Of a stretch of 64,000 nt of DNA, positions 56,107-64,000 are shown in pieces. Below the pieces are notes generated by a model. That model was not told the origin of the DNA and made no database searches. It was given only the letters and a program-made list of their open reading frames with translations. Source of the stretch: JAGLHV01 sp023143305 [NCBI: Clostridia bacterium] (GTDB lineage: Bacteria > CBDUZB01 > JAGLHV01); contig DAOVVV010000005.1 of the NCBI GenBank assembly GCA_030637025.1, positions 17,608-81,607 of the forward strand. Reading direction: 5' to 3'. The translations under genes and the position numbers were made by a program. Position 1 is the stretch's first letter. Every line of letters begins with the position of its first letter.

Positions 56107-57246
56107 TTGCATAAACCACAAAAATACATATTAGTTTTGGATAAAAAAATGGGTATTTTACAGAATGAGCTAAATCAAACTCTAAAAACACAGCTAAGAA
56201 ATAAACTAATAGCCGCAATGAAATTGACCAATTTTATAGATTTTCCCGAAATAGAATTTTCTAAATTTATTAAAAACGTGGAAAATGATCCATTATTTAG
56301 AAAATTAAAAATAAAAAGACTGATAAGTTATCAACGATTGGTTAAATCGGGCCTTTCATCTAATTTTTTGCAATTTAAGGAAGAAATTAGCGTGAATAAT
56401 AGTAAAGTAGATTTAGAATCCTTATTAGAAGGTAAAGAAAAAATAATTCAAATAATCAGGGAATTAGGAATAAATAAATTTAAGAAATATTTTTTGTACG
56501 ATGAAATTAATTTGTCTTTACAAGAAATATCCCGAAAAACAGGTTTAGCAATATCCAGGATTAATAAAATTAACGATTTAATTAATGAAATTTCTATTCA
56601 TAGCGAATTTCACCACCCGTCGTTGATAAGTTCAGGAGAAAAAAAACATTATTTTAAAATAGCATCGGTTGAAAAAACAGAAGAAAATTCTTTTGTTATA
56701 GGATATTTTGTGCCTGATTATGTTAGAGGAAAGTATTTAATAAATTACGAAAAAATAAAGGAAGTCCAAAAAAACAATTTTTTTTCCAGGGAAGAAATTG
56801 AAAGAATGGATAAACTGCTTAAAGATTTAAATTTAATTAATATCAGAAAAACAACAATTCATCGGATAATTCAGAGCGGCATAGAAATTCAGTCTGATTA
56901 TTTAGGTTCGGAAGATATTAAAAACTTAATATCATTTACCCAAAGGGATTTATCCCGTAAATTAAATATAAATTCTAGTTTAATTTGCCGCTTAATTGGT
57001 AATAAAAGTATTGTTATGCCATGGGGAGAGGAAAAATCCTTAAAAGATTTTTTTCCTAATAAGAAAAAGATTAGAAAAATATTAGTTAAAAAAATTATAA
57101 ATAATGAAAAAGAGCATTATACCGATGAAAAGATTAAAAATAAGTTAAAGAAAGAATTTGCAATAAACATTTCTCGTCGCTCAGTAAATGTTTATCGGAG
57201 AGAATTAGGACTATACAATGGTTATAAAAAAAATAAAAGGAAATGA
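56107..57246 (+). CDS. rpoN: Divergent RNA polymerase sigma-54 factor (RpoN-like)
   Basis: Up to 379 residues; sigma-54 factors are usually about 430-480. Region I is recognisable (LNQTLKTQLRNKLIAAMKLT, then KFIKNVENDPLF), and the acidic region II is essentially missing. The core-binding part includes LSLQEISRKTGLAISRI. The C-terminal DNA-binding part is clear: LLKDLNLINIRKTTIHRII, a helix-turn-helix around SRKLNINSSLICRLIGNKSI, MPWGEEKSLKDFF, and an RpoN box at 356-365 reading SRRSVNVYRR (usual ARRTVAKYRE). The track start is a TTG at 56107 after GGTGA; the ATG at 56149 is an equally good start. It directs polymerase to -24/-12 promoters and needs an AAA+ activator, which is encoded two genes downstream. 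A perfect -24/-12 site lies at 60780. Confidence 0.85.
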   Translation: MHKPQKYILVLDKKMGILQNELNQTLKTQLRNKLIAAMKLTNFIDFPEIEFSKFIKNVENDPLFRKLKIKRLISYQRLVKSGLSSNFLQFKEEISVNNSKVDLESLLEGKEKIIQIIRELGINKFKKYFLYDEINLSLQEISRKTGLAISRINKINDLINEISIHSEFHHPSLISSGEKKHYFKIASVEKTEENSFVIGYFVPDYVRGKYLINYEKIKEVQKNNFFSREEIERMDKLLKDLNLINIRKTTIHRIIQSGIEIQSDYLGSEDIKNLISFTQRDLSRKLNINSSLICRLIGNKSIVMPWGEEKSLKDFFPNKKKIRKILVKKIINNEKEHYTDEKIKNKLKKEFAINISRRSVNVYRRELGLYNGYKKNKRK

Positions 57247-57296
57247 TAGGTGTTTTTAAAATTAGTTGATTCTTGTAAAAAGGGGTAGGGGGCAAA

Positions 57297-58961
57297 ATGG
57301 CCAGGGGATGTATATTAGTAGTTGATGATGATTTATCCGTGAGAAATTTATGTGTTGATATTTTAGAAAAGGAGGGATATAAGGTAGATGATGTGGAAAG
57401 CGGGGAACAGGCTTTGGAGTTTATTAATAGTAATAATTATAATTTATTGCTTTTAGATATTAATTTGCCGAATATTAACGGGGTGGAAGTTTTAAAACGG
57501 GTAAAGAAAAAACACCTTCAATGTGAAGTAATTATGATGACTGCTTATGGAAATGTTAAAACAGCAGTAGAATCAATGCGGTTAGGTGCATATGATTATA
57601 TTTCTAAACCATTTAATGTTAAGAAATTTGCTGTATTAATAAGTCATTGTTTGGAAAAACAAAATTTAGTTACGGAAGTAAGTGAATTAAAAGAGATTGC
57701 TGCGTTATATAATTTAAGTAAGGCAATGAGTTCGACAATGAATCCGGAGCAATTACTTAATTTGATTTTAAAATCAGCTTGCAAATCTTTGCAGGCAGAT
57801 GGGGGTTCATTAATATTATTAAACCAGCGAAAAAAAGAATTAACAGTCAGGAATTGTTTGACGGTATTTGACGGTAAGATATTTAAAAGAAAAGTGCGTG
57901 TTAATGAGAAAATTGCTGATTTAAAGGATAAGATGAGAGAACCGAGAATAGTGGCTGGAAGACAGAGTATGGTTGAACATTTTAAGTTTGAGGATGAGTT
58001 TGAAAATGTAAAATCAAGAATGGTAGTTCCTTTAATGATTAAAAATGATGTTATAGGAATAGTCAATTTAAAAAGAGTGAAAGAAGATAAGAAATTTGTT
58101 GAACAGGATATAAAACTGCTTTCTATTTTTGCTAAAGATGCTGCCCTGGCAATAGAAAATACTCGAGCTTATCAAGCATTAGAAGATGCAAAGATAAATT
58201 TGGAGGAAGATGTAAGAAGAAGAACGGAAGAACTTTTAAAAGCACAGGAACAATTGGTTCAATCTGAAAAAATGTCTGCCTTGGGCCAATTAGCAGCCGG
58301 GGTTGCTCATCAGTTACGTAATCCACTGTATGTTATTATGTCTGCAGTTCAGTTTTGCCTTTCTAAATTTAACCTTGAGAAAGAGGTTAAAAAGAATCTG
58401 GAAGTAATTTTACGAAATATAGAAAATGCTGATAAGGTAGTAAAAGAATTACTTGAATTTTCCCGGCCATCAAAAATTAATTTTTACGTTTTATCCATTA
58501 CAGAAGTTCTCAATAAAGTCTGTCAATTAATACAACCAAGATGTTCTAATCAGAATGTTCGGGTAGTTAAGCAATTTTGTTCTTCTTTGCCTGAATTAAA
58601 GATTGATAAAGATCATTTGGAACAAGCTTTTTTGAATTTAACAATCAATTCACTTCAGTCAATGCCGGAAGGAGGGGTACTTACCGTTAAAACATATCTT
58701 AGTTCCAAAAATAAAGAAATTATCGTTGAATTTATTGATACAGGTTGTGGGATTTCCGAAAAATGTGCTAAGGAAATATTTAATCCATTTTTTACTACTA
58801 AATCCGATGGGGTAGGTTTAGGTATGTCTGTTGCTCATCAAGTAGTTGTCGGCCAACACAAGGGAAGAATTGAAGTAGAAAGTGAGGAAAATAAAGGCAC
58901 TGTTATAAAAGTATATTTACCTTGTTTTTACCTAAATTTGGCAATGCCAAAATCTAAGTAA
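57297..58961 (+). CDS. Cytoplasmic hybrid histidine kinase (REC-GAF-HisKA-HATPase)
   Basis: 554 residues without membrane segments. Residues 1-120 are a receiver domain with D11, D12, phosphoacceptor D54, T82 and K104. About 135-290 is a GAF sensor domain. A short coiled coil precedes the HisKA helix with phosphorylated H338 (AGVAHQLRNP). The ATP domain shows the N box (NLTINSLQSMPEGG), DTGCGIS and GVGLGMSVAHQ. With a receiver in front, it may be driven by an upstream kinase and pass phosphate to the NtrC-type regulator 22 bases downstream. The ligand of the GAF domain is unknown. ATG after AGGGGG; 50 bases after the sigma-54 gene, so probably the same operon. Confidence 0.88.
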   Translation: MARGCILVVDDDLSVRNLCVDILEKEGYKVDDVESGEQALEFINSNNYNLLLLDINLPNINGVEVLKRVKKKHLQCEVIMMTAYGNVKTAVESMRLGAYDYISKPFNVKKFAVLISHCLEKQNLVTEVSELKEIAALYNLSKAMSSTMNPEQLLNLILKSACKSLQADGGSLILLNQRKKELTVRNCLTVFDGKIFKRKVRVNEKIADLKDKMREPRIVAGRQSMVEHFKFEDEFENVKSRMVVPLMIKNDVIGIVNLKRVKEDKKFVEQDIKLLSIFAKDAALAIENTRAYQALEDAKINLEEDVRRRTEELLKAQEQLVQSEKMSALGQLAAGVAHQLRNPLYVIMSAVQFCLSKFNLEKEVKKNLEVILRNIENADKVVKELLEFSRPSKINFYVLSITEVLNKVCQLIQPRCSNQNVRVVKQFCSSLPELKIDKDHLEQAFLNLTINSLQSMPEGGVLTVKTYLSSKNKEIIVEFIDTGCGISEKCAKEIFNPFFTTKSDGVGLGMSVAHQVVVGQHKGRIEVESEENKGTVIKVYLPCFYLNLAMPKSK

Positions 58962-58983
58962 AACAAAGTAGAAGGAGACAGAA

Positions 58984-60363
58984 ATGAAAACAATATTAAT
59001 CGTTGATGATGAACCGGATATTCTCTGGACGTTGTCTAATGTTTTAAAGGAAAAAGGATATTTTCCGATCACGGCTCAAAACGGAAAAGAAGGTTTAAAA
59101 AAACTGGAAGAAGAACAGCCCGATTTAGCTGTTTTAGATATAAGATTACCGGATATGAATGGAATAGAACTTCTAAAGCAAATGAAAAAAAAAGAACAGG
59201 ATTTATCTATAATTATGTTTACTGCTTATGGTGAAATAAATTCAGCGGTGGAAGCAATAAAATTAGGAGCATTTGATTATCTTAATAAACCGGTAGCCAA
59301 TGAAGAATTACTTTTAGTAATTGAAAGAGCGTTTAAGTCAAAAAATCTGAACGAGGAGGTAAAATTTCTCAGGCAGTGTTTACACGAAAAGATAGAAACA
59401 AAAAATATTTTAGGAAAAAGCCAGGTAATGAAAAATGTTTTTAGTCAAATAGACCAAGTTAGTCCGACAGATTTAACAGTTATTTTACAGGGGGAAAGTG
59501 GAACAGGAAAGGAAGTAGTTGCTCATTTGATTCACCAGAAAAGTTTAAGAAAGAATAGACCTTTTATTATTGTAGATTGTAGCACAATACCCGAAAGTTT
59601 AGTAGAAAGTGAACTCTTTGGTTATGAAAAAGGGGCATTTACCGGGGCGGACAGGAGAAAGTTAGGATATTTTGAATTGGCTAATGAAGGAACTATTTTT
59701 TTAGATGAAATAGGAAATTTACCTTCCTCTACTCAGGCTAAAATGTTAAGGGTTTTGGAAGAGCGAACAATACAACATTTGGGAGGTAAAAAAGTTATTA
59801 AAATAAATGTAAGGATTATTGTTGCTACTAATTTTCCTCTGGAAGAGGCAGTAAGAAAAGGTTGCTTTAGAGAAGATTTATACCATCGTTTAAACCAGTT
59901 TACTGTTTTTTTACCGCCTTTACATAAGCGAAAAGAAGATATTATTCCTTTGGCTCAATATTTTTTGAAAGAAGCTAATACGGAACTGCATAAACAAATA
60001 AATTGTTTTTCGCCTGAAGTACTTAAATTATTAGGGCAGTATTCCTGGTCAGGAAACATAAGAGAGATGAAAAACGTTATAAAAAGGGCGGTTCTTCTTG
60101 CGGATGAAACTATTTTTCCCCGACATTTACCGGAAAGGTTTCAGGTATTGTCTTCTGCATCAGAGGAGTTTATTTCCCGGGACAAAGGAATTATTATTTC
60201 TGAATCTTTAAATTTAAAACAGGCAATTGAACAATTAGAAAAAAAAGTGATTAAAAAAGTATTACAGGAAGTATCCGGTAACAAGTTAAAAGCAGCAAAA
60301 GTTTTAGGTATTGATCGGAAATCCCTTTATAATAAAATGAAAAAATTTGGCTTTAAAATGTAG
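58984..60363 (+). CDS. NtrC-family sigma-54-dependent response regulator
   Basis: 459 residues. The receiver domain (1-120) has D8, D9 and phosphoacceptor D52. The AAA+ domain has Walker A GESGTGK at 170-176, the sigma-54 contact loop GAFTGA at 217-222 and Walker B TIFLDEIG. A Fis-type helix-turn-helix at the C-terminus reads LKAAKVLGIDRKSLYNKMKK. All functional motifs are intact. On phosphorylation it should assemble into a ring and remodel sigma-54 polymerase for open-complex formation. The partner kinase and sigma factor are the two genes before it. The intact GAFTGA loop, with a sigma factor this short, suggests the two have co-evolved. The nearest visible target is the promoter at 60780, 417 bases past its stop. 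Confidence 0.92.
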   Translation: MKTILIVDDEPDILWTLSNVLKEKGYFPITAQNGKEGLKKLEEEQPDLAVLDIRLPDMNGIELLKQMKKKEQDLSIIMFTAYGEINSAVEAIKLGAFDYLNKPVANEELLLVIERAFKSKNLNEEVKFLRQCLHEKIETKNILGKSQVMKNVFSQIDQVSPTDLTVILQGESGTGKEVVAHLIHQKSLRKNRPFIIVDCSTIPESLVESELFGYEKGAFTGADRRKLGYFELANEGTIFLDEIGNLPSSTQAKMLRVLEERTIQHLGGKKVIKINVRIIVATNFPLEEAVRKGCFREDLYHRLNQFTVFLPPLHKRKEDIIPLAQYFLKEANTELHKQINCFSPEVLKLLGQYSWSGNIREMKNVIKRAVLLADETIFPRHLPERFQVLSSASEEFISRDKGIIISESLNLKQAIEQLEKKVIKKVLQEVSGNKLKAAKVLGIDRKSLYNKMKKFGFKM

Positions 60364-60465
60364 AAAAGTTACCCACTATGTAGAAAAAATCCACACTTAA
60401 TAAATAAATAATTTATTATTCTAGTAACATTTTTATTTAAGACCTTTCCCTTAATTATTTCTGCA

Positions 60466-60702
60466 AAATCGCTTTTTCTTTCTTATTATCATTCCTGTGG
60501 ACAGACTATGTCATAACTCAGATTTTTATGTGGTAGCCGCAACCTTTCTTGTCTGACTCTGGGGGAAGGGTGCGTTATCGTCGGAGATTTTACGCAGGCT
60601 AAAGCCTGCGACTACCAAAAAGGGGATTATGAGACAGTCTGGGAAGCAGGAATCTATTGATATTTTAAGACATTATAGAAAGCAGAATGACTTTTCCAAA
60701 GT
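60466..60702 (-). repeat. Dispersed palindromic repeat, type 1, copy C (inverted and interrupted)
   Basis: Part of the 491-base gap between the NtrC gene and the surface-protein gene. TTTCTGCAAAATCGCTTTTT at its left is the inverted end of copies A and B, and TCATTCCTG at about 60489-60497 plus GCAGGAATCTAT at about 60646-60657 is the inverted core. The core is split by about 140 bases of other sequence. The copy ends GCAGAATGAC near 60692. It lacks the CCGCCTnAGGCGG part of copy A. The rest of the gap (60364-60465) shows nothing but AT-rich sequence. Confidence 0.6.
60502..60641. mobile_element. Small MITE-like insertion nested inside the type 1 repeat
   Basis: A 140-base element with 15-base imperfect terminal inverted repeats: CAGACTATGTCATAA at 60502-60516 and TTATGAGACAGTCTG at 60627-60641 (12 of 15 pair). 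GGA lies on both outer sides and may be a target duplication. Inside is another inverted pair, TGGTAGCCGCA (60531-60541) and TGCGACTACCA (60607-60617), and a perfect hairpin CGCAGGCT-AA-AGCCTGCG at 60593-60610. No coding capacity. Confidence 0.6.
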
Positions 60703-60779
60703 TTTATTTTGGTTAATATTTCCTTGTTAATTTAAGAGTTTTCTTTTTTTCTTCTGTTTTTATTTAAATTTTTCTATTT

Positions 60780-60795
60780 TGGCACAAAAATTGCA
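60780..60795 (+). promoter_or_regulatory. Sigma-54 (-24/-12) promoter of the surface-protein gene
   Basis: TGGCAC, five A, TTGCA: an exact match to the sigma-54 consensus, with GG at 60781-60782 and GC at 60793-60794 separated by ten bases. Transcription would start near 60806, about 50 bases before the ATG at 60855. A sigma-54 factor and an NtrC-type activator are encoded just upstream. No clear activator-binding palindrome is visible; the upstream region is occupied by a nested repeat. Confidence 0.85.
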
Positions 60796-60854
60796 CATAT
60801 AATATATAGAAGTGTTCATATATTATTAAATTGGTAAATAAAAAAGGGGAGAAA

Positions 60855-62414
60855 ATGAACAAAATTTTAATAAGTCGAAAGAGTAATTATAGAGGAATAT
60901 TAATAATGATAATAATTACTATATTAACAATAGTTCCTAGTATATGGGCAGTTGATTATATTTCCGTTGGTAGTGGAAATTGGAATAATCCTGCTGTTTG
61001 GGACCAGGCCGGTTATCCTGATGTAGTAGAGGATACTGCTACTATTGCCAATGGGCATACAGTAAGGATTACTGCCGATCTTACCTGTGGTGCGGTGACT
61101 ATAAATAATGGGGGAGTGGTAAATCATACCGCATATACTAATCTGACTTGGATAATTCAGGGGGATATTTCGGTCAGTGGTACTTTGACCCTGGGACCAG
61201 GTGTAAATATCAAAATAGATTGTATTACTACCATGGGATTATACGGTATTATTGTGGAGTCGGGTGCGATTTTTAGTGCCAATGGTGGAAATAAACACTT
61301 GAATGATTGTGTAATTACGGCCTTAAACCCGGATTATAATACTTATATTTATTTAAAAGATGGTTCTCAAACTCTATTACAATATTGTAAAATAAGTGAA
61401 ATGGGAATTTTTGGGGCTCCTAAATATGGAATATATATTGAGAATGTTGATGGGAATATTCCTGGTGAAGGGATCCTTATAAAGGGTTGCATTATTAGCA
61501 ATAACTATAACTATGGAATTTATATGAGTGGATGTTCAAAAAACAATACGAATAACGGTAAAGGAATTATTGATACCGTTGTTGACGGTGATAGGGAAGG
61601 AATCTGGGTTACTAATTGTTCTTCTAATACATTTGAAGGGAATTATTGTTATAATAACAATTCAGGAACGGAAGCTGGTTCTGGTATTAATGTTTATGGT
61701 GGAAGTAATAATATTTTAAGCAATAATATTTGTTATAATAATCAAATAGCCGGGATTAGAATTGTAAACAGTAATAATAATATTTTAAATAATAATATTT
61801 GTTATGATCAATGGTATGTGACGGGGATTGATATTAGTGATAGTCATAATAATCAATTGATAAATAACATTACATATAATAATCCGTACGGTGTTTTTTT
61901 AAACGGGAGCAATAATAACACATTGACAGGAAATATAATTTATAGTAATTCTACTGGATTTTATGGCTATGGTAATGTAGGGAATGAACTTATAGATTGT
62001 AGTTTTGGTACTTTAGGAGAAAATACCCAGAGAGATATTTATTTAACTAATTTTGGTGCTTTCACACTTATTTTAAAAAATTGTCAATTATCTAGTACGA
62101 CTGAAGTAGATACTACGAATTTTAGTGTGGGAGGCTGGATTATTTCACAAAAACATGACCAGATACCAGGGTTAGTCAGGATTTGGGGTGATTATAATAT
62201 TCCTGCTGTTACAACGAACTGGCAATACGATACAGAATTATATTCTGGAAGTGGTGATGCCAATGTGCAAAAAAAGATAGAATTTTATTACACACCGATA
62301 GGGACAGAACTCATTGTAGAAAATGCAAAGACACTAAATATAACGGGGGGGTGCAGACCAATCAGAGGACTTTGTTTTATAGTGGGGATAGTACTTTCTG
62401 GGGTTTTATTGTGA
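60855..62414 (+). CDS. Exported parallel beta-helix surface protein, N-terminal part (frame broken at G7 run)
   Basis: 519 residues to the stop in this frame. ATG at 60855 after GGGGAGA; the earlier in-frame TTG at 60831 is less likely. A signal peptide (RGILIMIIITILTIVPSIWA) leads into GSGNWNNPAVWDQAGYPDVV, a common opening of bacterial surface beta-rich proteins. Residues 130-400 are Asn-rich right-handed beta-helix repeats of the NosD/CASH kind (NNTLTGNIIYSNSTG, NNILSNNICYNNQIAG). The last 24 residues (CRPIRGLCF onward) are out-of-frame sequence after a G7 run; one extra G would join this part to the open frame that follows. Probably a cell-surface or secreted binding or carbohydrate-active protein; no catalytic motif is recognised. 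Transcription from the sigma-54 promoter at 60780 is expected. Confidence 0.75.
   Translation: MNKILISRKSNYRGILIMIIITILTIVPSIWAVDYISVGSGNWNNPAVWDQAGYPDVVEDTATIANGHTVRITADLTCGAVTINNGGVVNHTAYTNLTWIIQGDISVSGTLTLGPGVNIKIDCITTMGLYGIIVESGAIFSANGGNKHLNDCVITALNPDYNTYIYLKDGSQTLLQYCKISEMGIFGAPKYGIYIENVDGNIPGEGILIKGCIISNNYNYGIYMSGCSKNNTNNGKGIIDTVVDGDREGIWVTNCSSNTFEGNYCYNNNSGTEAGSGINVYGGSNNILSNNICYNNQIAGIRIVNSNNNILNNNICYDQWYVTGIDISDSHNNQLINNITYNNPYGVFLNGSNNNTLTGNIIYSNSTGFYGYGNVGNELIDCSFGTLGENTQRDIYLTNFGAFTLILKNCQLSSTTEVDTTNFSVGGWIISQKHDQIPGLVRIWGDYNIPAVTTNWQYDTELYSGSGDANVQKKIEFYYTPIGTELIVENAKTLNITGGCRPIRGLCFIVGIVLSGVLL
62345..62351 (+). repeat. Homopolymer run G7 at a frameshift in the surface-protein gene
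   Basis: Seven G at the exact point where the reading frame of the beta-helix protein must shift by one to continue. Eight (or five) G would give a single open frame from 60855 to the window end. Either a slippage-prone contingency site, a real inactivating mutation or an assembly error. Confidence 0.85.
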
Positions 62415-64000
62415 ATGGCATCATAAATTGTGATTATGCAAATTTTAGTAATTTGGATATAAGTGGCTTGAATGTTGCTAACAGTGCTACTGTTATCAAA
62501 CTTGACCATATCTCCTTTAACAATGTAGATAGTGGGGGTAGTCATCTAACGATGGATGGTATAGATTACAGCTTTGACGGATGTGTTTTTGATGATAGCG
62601 GAAACTATGATGTAACTGTAAATAACGATGCTGATTTAATTTTTATTAATTCCACCCGGGGCAACTTTACCGATAATTTTCTGGATGCAAACTCGTCTAT
62701 CCAGTGGGTTGAAGATAGTAGTACCAGATTTACCGATAGTGGTGGTGTAGACAGAACTTTTTATAGTATCCAAACAAATGAAATTTTTGTTACAGTCAAC
62801 GATAATGATGAAAATATGCACAATGGTTCACAGCAGCAGATAAGTGTAATTATATCTAATAGTAGTACCGGGGATGAGGAGATGCTTAATTTAATTGAGA
62901 CCGGAAATGATACCGGGATATTCAGAAATACAGTGGGACTTCCTGTAAAACTCAATTCTACAGCTACCAAGGGTAATTTTGAATTGGAAGCATTGGGTAC
63001 AGAAATGGTTAGTGTAACCTATATTGACGGAAACGATTCAGGGGATACTTCTAATGATGCTGTCAGAATTTATCCTAAAGAGCCGGTTGTAGTATTAATG
63101 GAACCAAATGAAGGAGCAGTTGGCTTGTTGCCGGACAGTTTTGTTAGAGTAGGATTTAGCAAGGAAATGGATAAAACCTCTGTAGAAGCAGCAATGAGTT
63201 TGAAGGTAGTGAGAGATAAAGATGGACAGGTTATAAATGAGTTGGTAAGCGGAGTATTTAATTGGGAAAATGATACTACTGTTATTTTTCAACCTAATGA
63301 ACCATTGAATAAAAATTATACTTATCAGGTAGTTGTTTTAACTGATGCACAGGATGCAAGCGGTAATTCTCTCCCCCACAGCAAAGAGTGGAAATTTACT
63401 ACCATAATGGAGCATACAGTTATTAATACTGTAGTGGGAGAAGATGAAAACACGGAAGTAGGTTTATCAGCTAATGCTTTACCGGAAGATGGATGTATTA
63501 AGATTAGTTTAGAGTCAACAGATCAAGAGGGAATTATTCAGGCAGAGAGTAAACTGGAAAGAATAGGAAATAATTTACAGTATCCCATTACCGGAACAAT
63601 GCGTGAATTGAATGCGTATGACACTAATGGTAATTTATATAATGTAACTTTTAATGCAGCAGTAAATTTAACTATTCCTTATTCGGATAATGATAATGAC
63701 GGAATTGTTGACGGCACCTTTCCTCTGGTAAGGGAAAAAACTTTGGCTATACATTATTTAGATGAAGATAATAATTTATGGGTCAGGATACCCGGTTCAA
63801 CAGTGGATACAGAACGAAATGTAGTCACAGCTAAAGTATTGCATTTTTCTACTTTTGTGTTAATGGGAGCAAATGATACTAACTTAACCGGTGCCTATGC
63901 CTTTCCTGTTCCGTTCAGGGCATATCAAGGGCATAATCAGATTACCTTTACCGGACTTTCTTCTCAGGCCACGATAAAAATATTTACCATTAGCGGTGAG
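62351..64000 (+). CDS. Continuation of the surface protein: Ig-like domain and FlgD/T9SS-like C-terminal module (runs off window)
   Basis: Open without a stop from the G7 run to the last base, about 550 residues, with no start codon of its own that makes sense. After the end of the beta-helix (VQTNQRTLFYSGDSTFWGF) come beta-rich segments, one with EIFVTVNDNDENMHNG, then an SbsA-type Ig-like domain (PDSFVRVGFSKEMDKTSVEA to NYTYQVVVLTDAQDASGN). A ZU5/propeptide-like region follows (IHYLDEDNNLWVRIPGSTVD, VLHFSTFVLMG). At the edge is the start of a FlgD/T9SS-like module, AFPVPFRAYQGHNQITFTGL and IKIFTISGE. Such C-terminal modules are found on surface proteins of several candidate phyla. It should be read as one gene with the preceding entry. 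Confidence 0.75.
   Translation, partial: MQTNQRTLFYSGDSTFWGFIVNGIINCDYANFSNLDISGLNVANSATVIKLDHISFNNVDSGGSHLTMDGIDYSFDGCVFDDSGNYDVTVNNDADLIFINSTRGNFTDNFLDANSSIQWVEDSSTRFTDSGGVDRTFYSIQTNEIFVTVNDNDENMHNGSQQQISVIISNSSTGDEEMLNLIETGNDTGIFRNTVGLPVKLNSTATKGNFELEALGTEMVSVTYIDGNDSGDTSNDAVRIYPKEPVVVLMEPNEGAVGLLPDSFVRVGFSKEMDKTSVEAAMSLKVVRDKDGQVINELVSGVFNWENDTTVIFQPNEPLNKNYTYQVVVLTDAQDASGNSLPHSKEWKFTTIMEHTVINTVVGEDENTEVGLSANALPEDGCIKISLESTDQEGIIQAESKLERIGNNLQYPITGTMRELNAYDTNGNLYNVTFNAAVNLTIPYSDNDNDGIVDGTFPLVREKTLAIHYLDEDNNLWVRIPGSTVDTERNVVTAKVLHFSTFVLMGANDTNLTGAYAFPVPFRAYQGHNQITFTGLSSQATIKIFTISGE

Noticed and set aside
60799-60804. TATAAT just after the sigma-54 site as a sigma-70 promoter
   Set aside because: The only TTG-type -35 candidate is about 14 bases away, too close; the sigma-54 match is exact.
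61600-62000. Asn-rich repeats in the surface-protein gene as a tandem DNA repeat or CRISPR
   Set aside because: The periodicity is in the protein (beta-helix turns); the DNA units vary and there are no constant repeats with unique spacers. No CRISPR array, tRNA or rRNA was seen anywhere in the window.

Overview
The window is strongly AT-rich bacterial DNA, with Shine-Dalgarno-led genes, the standard code, ATG/GTG/TTG starts and a sigma-54 system. Every gene I can support lies on the + strand, often with overlaps or gaps of a few bases. The mix (GT39-type membrane sugar transferases, cobalamin-type radical SAM enzymes, secreted TPR proteins, a beta-helix surface protein ending in a FlgD/T9SS-like C-terminal module, small palindromic repeats) suggests an uncultured, probably diderm bacterium. 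An Omnitrophota-like or related candidate phylum is possible, but the sequence does not settle it.

Layout. (1) 1-9591: the 3' part of a class IV (branched-chain type) aminotransferase, a UbiA-type prenyltransferase, a GT39-like transferase, a CDP-sugar 2-epimerase-like SDR, a polyprenyl-phosphate-sugar-synthase-like GT2, and two GT39 proteins with a C-terminal TPR tail. (2) 9592-14936: a palindromic repeat, two tandem transglutaminase-like secreted proteins and a B12-type radical SAM enzyme. (3) 14973-17258: a third GT39-TPR gene. (4) 17255-44961: twelve tandem paralogues of a family I cannot match to a named one. Each is an exported protein with an N-terminal kinase-like domain (PI3/4-kinase or HipA-like motifs), a helical middle and a C-terminal TPR region. 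One is a head-to-tail fusion carrying two kinase-like domains, and one further copy survives only as a pseudogene tail. (5) 45008-54543: four more GT39-TPR genes and a GT2 gene, followed by a second radical SAM gene (54589-55992). (6) 56107-60363: a short divergent sigma-54 factor, a REC-GAF-histidine kinase and an NtrC-type activator. (7) 60364-64000: a nested repeat, a textbook -24/-12 promoter and the sigma-54-controlled beta-helix surface protein. That protein is frameshifted at a G7 run and leaves the window.

How it may fit together (inference). GT2 enzymes charge a polyprenyl phosphate with sugar. GT39 and GT39-TPR membrane proteins use that lipid donor outside the cytoplasmic membrane, in an architecture resembling eukaryotic TMTC O-mannosyltransferases. 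The exported kinase-like TPR proteins act in the same compartment, as modifying enzymes or as pseudokinase adaptors. Runs of G at the ribosome-binding site of one GT39-TPR gene (G12), inside one transglutaminase-like gene (G8) and inside the surface-protein gene (G7) raise the possibility of phase variation. The sigma-54 factor, kinase and activator look like a local regulatory cassette for the surface protein.
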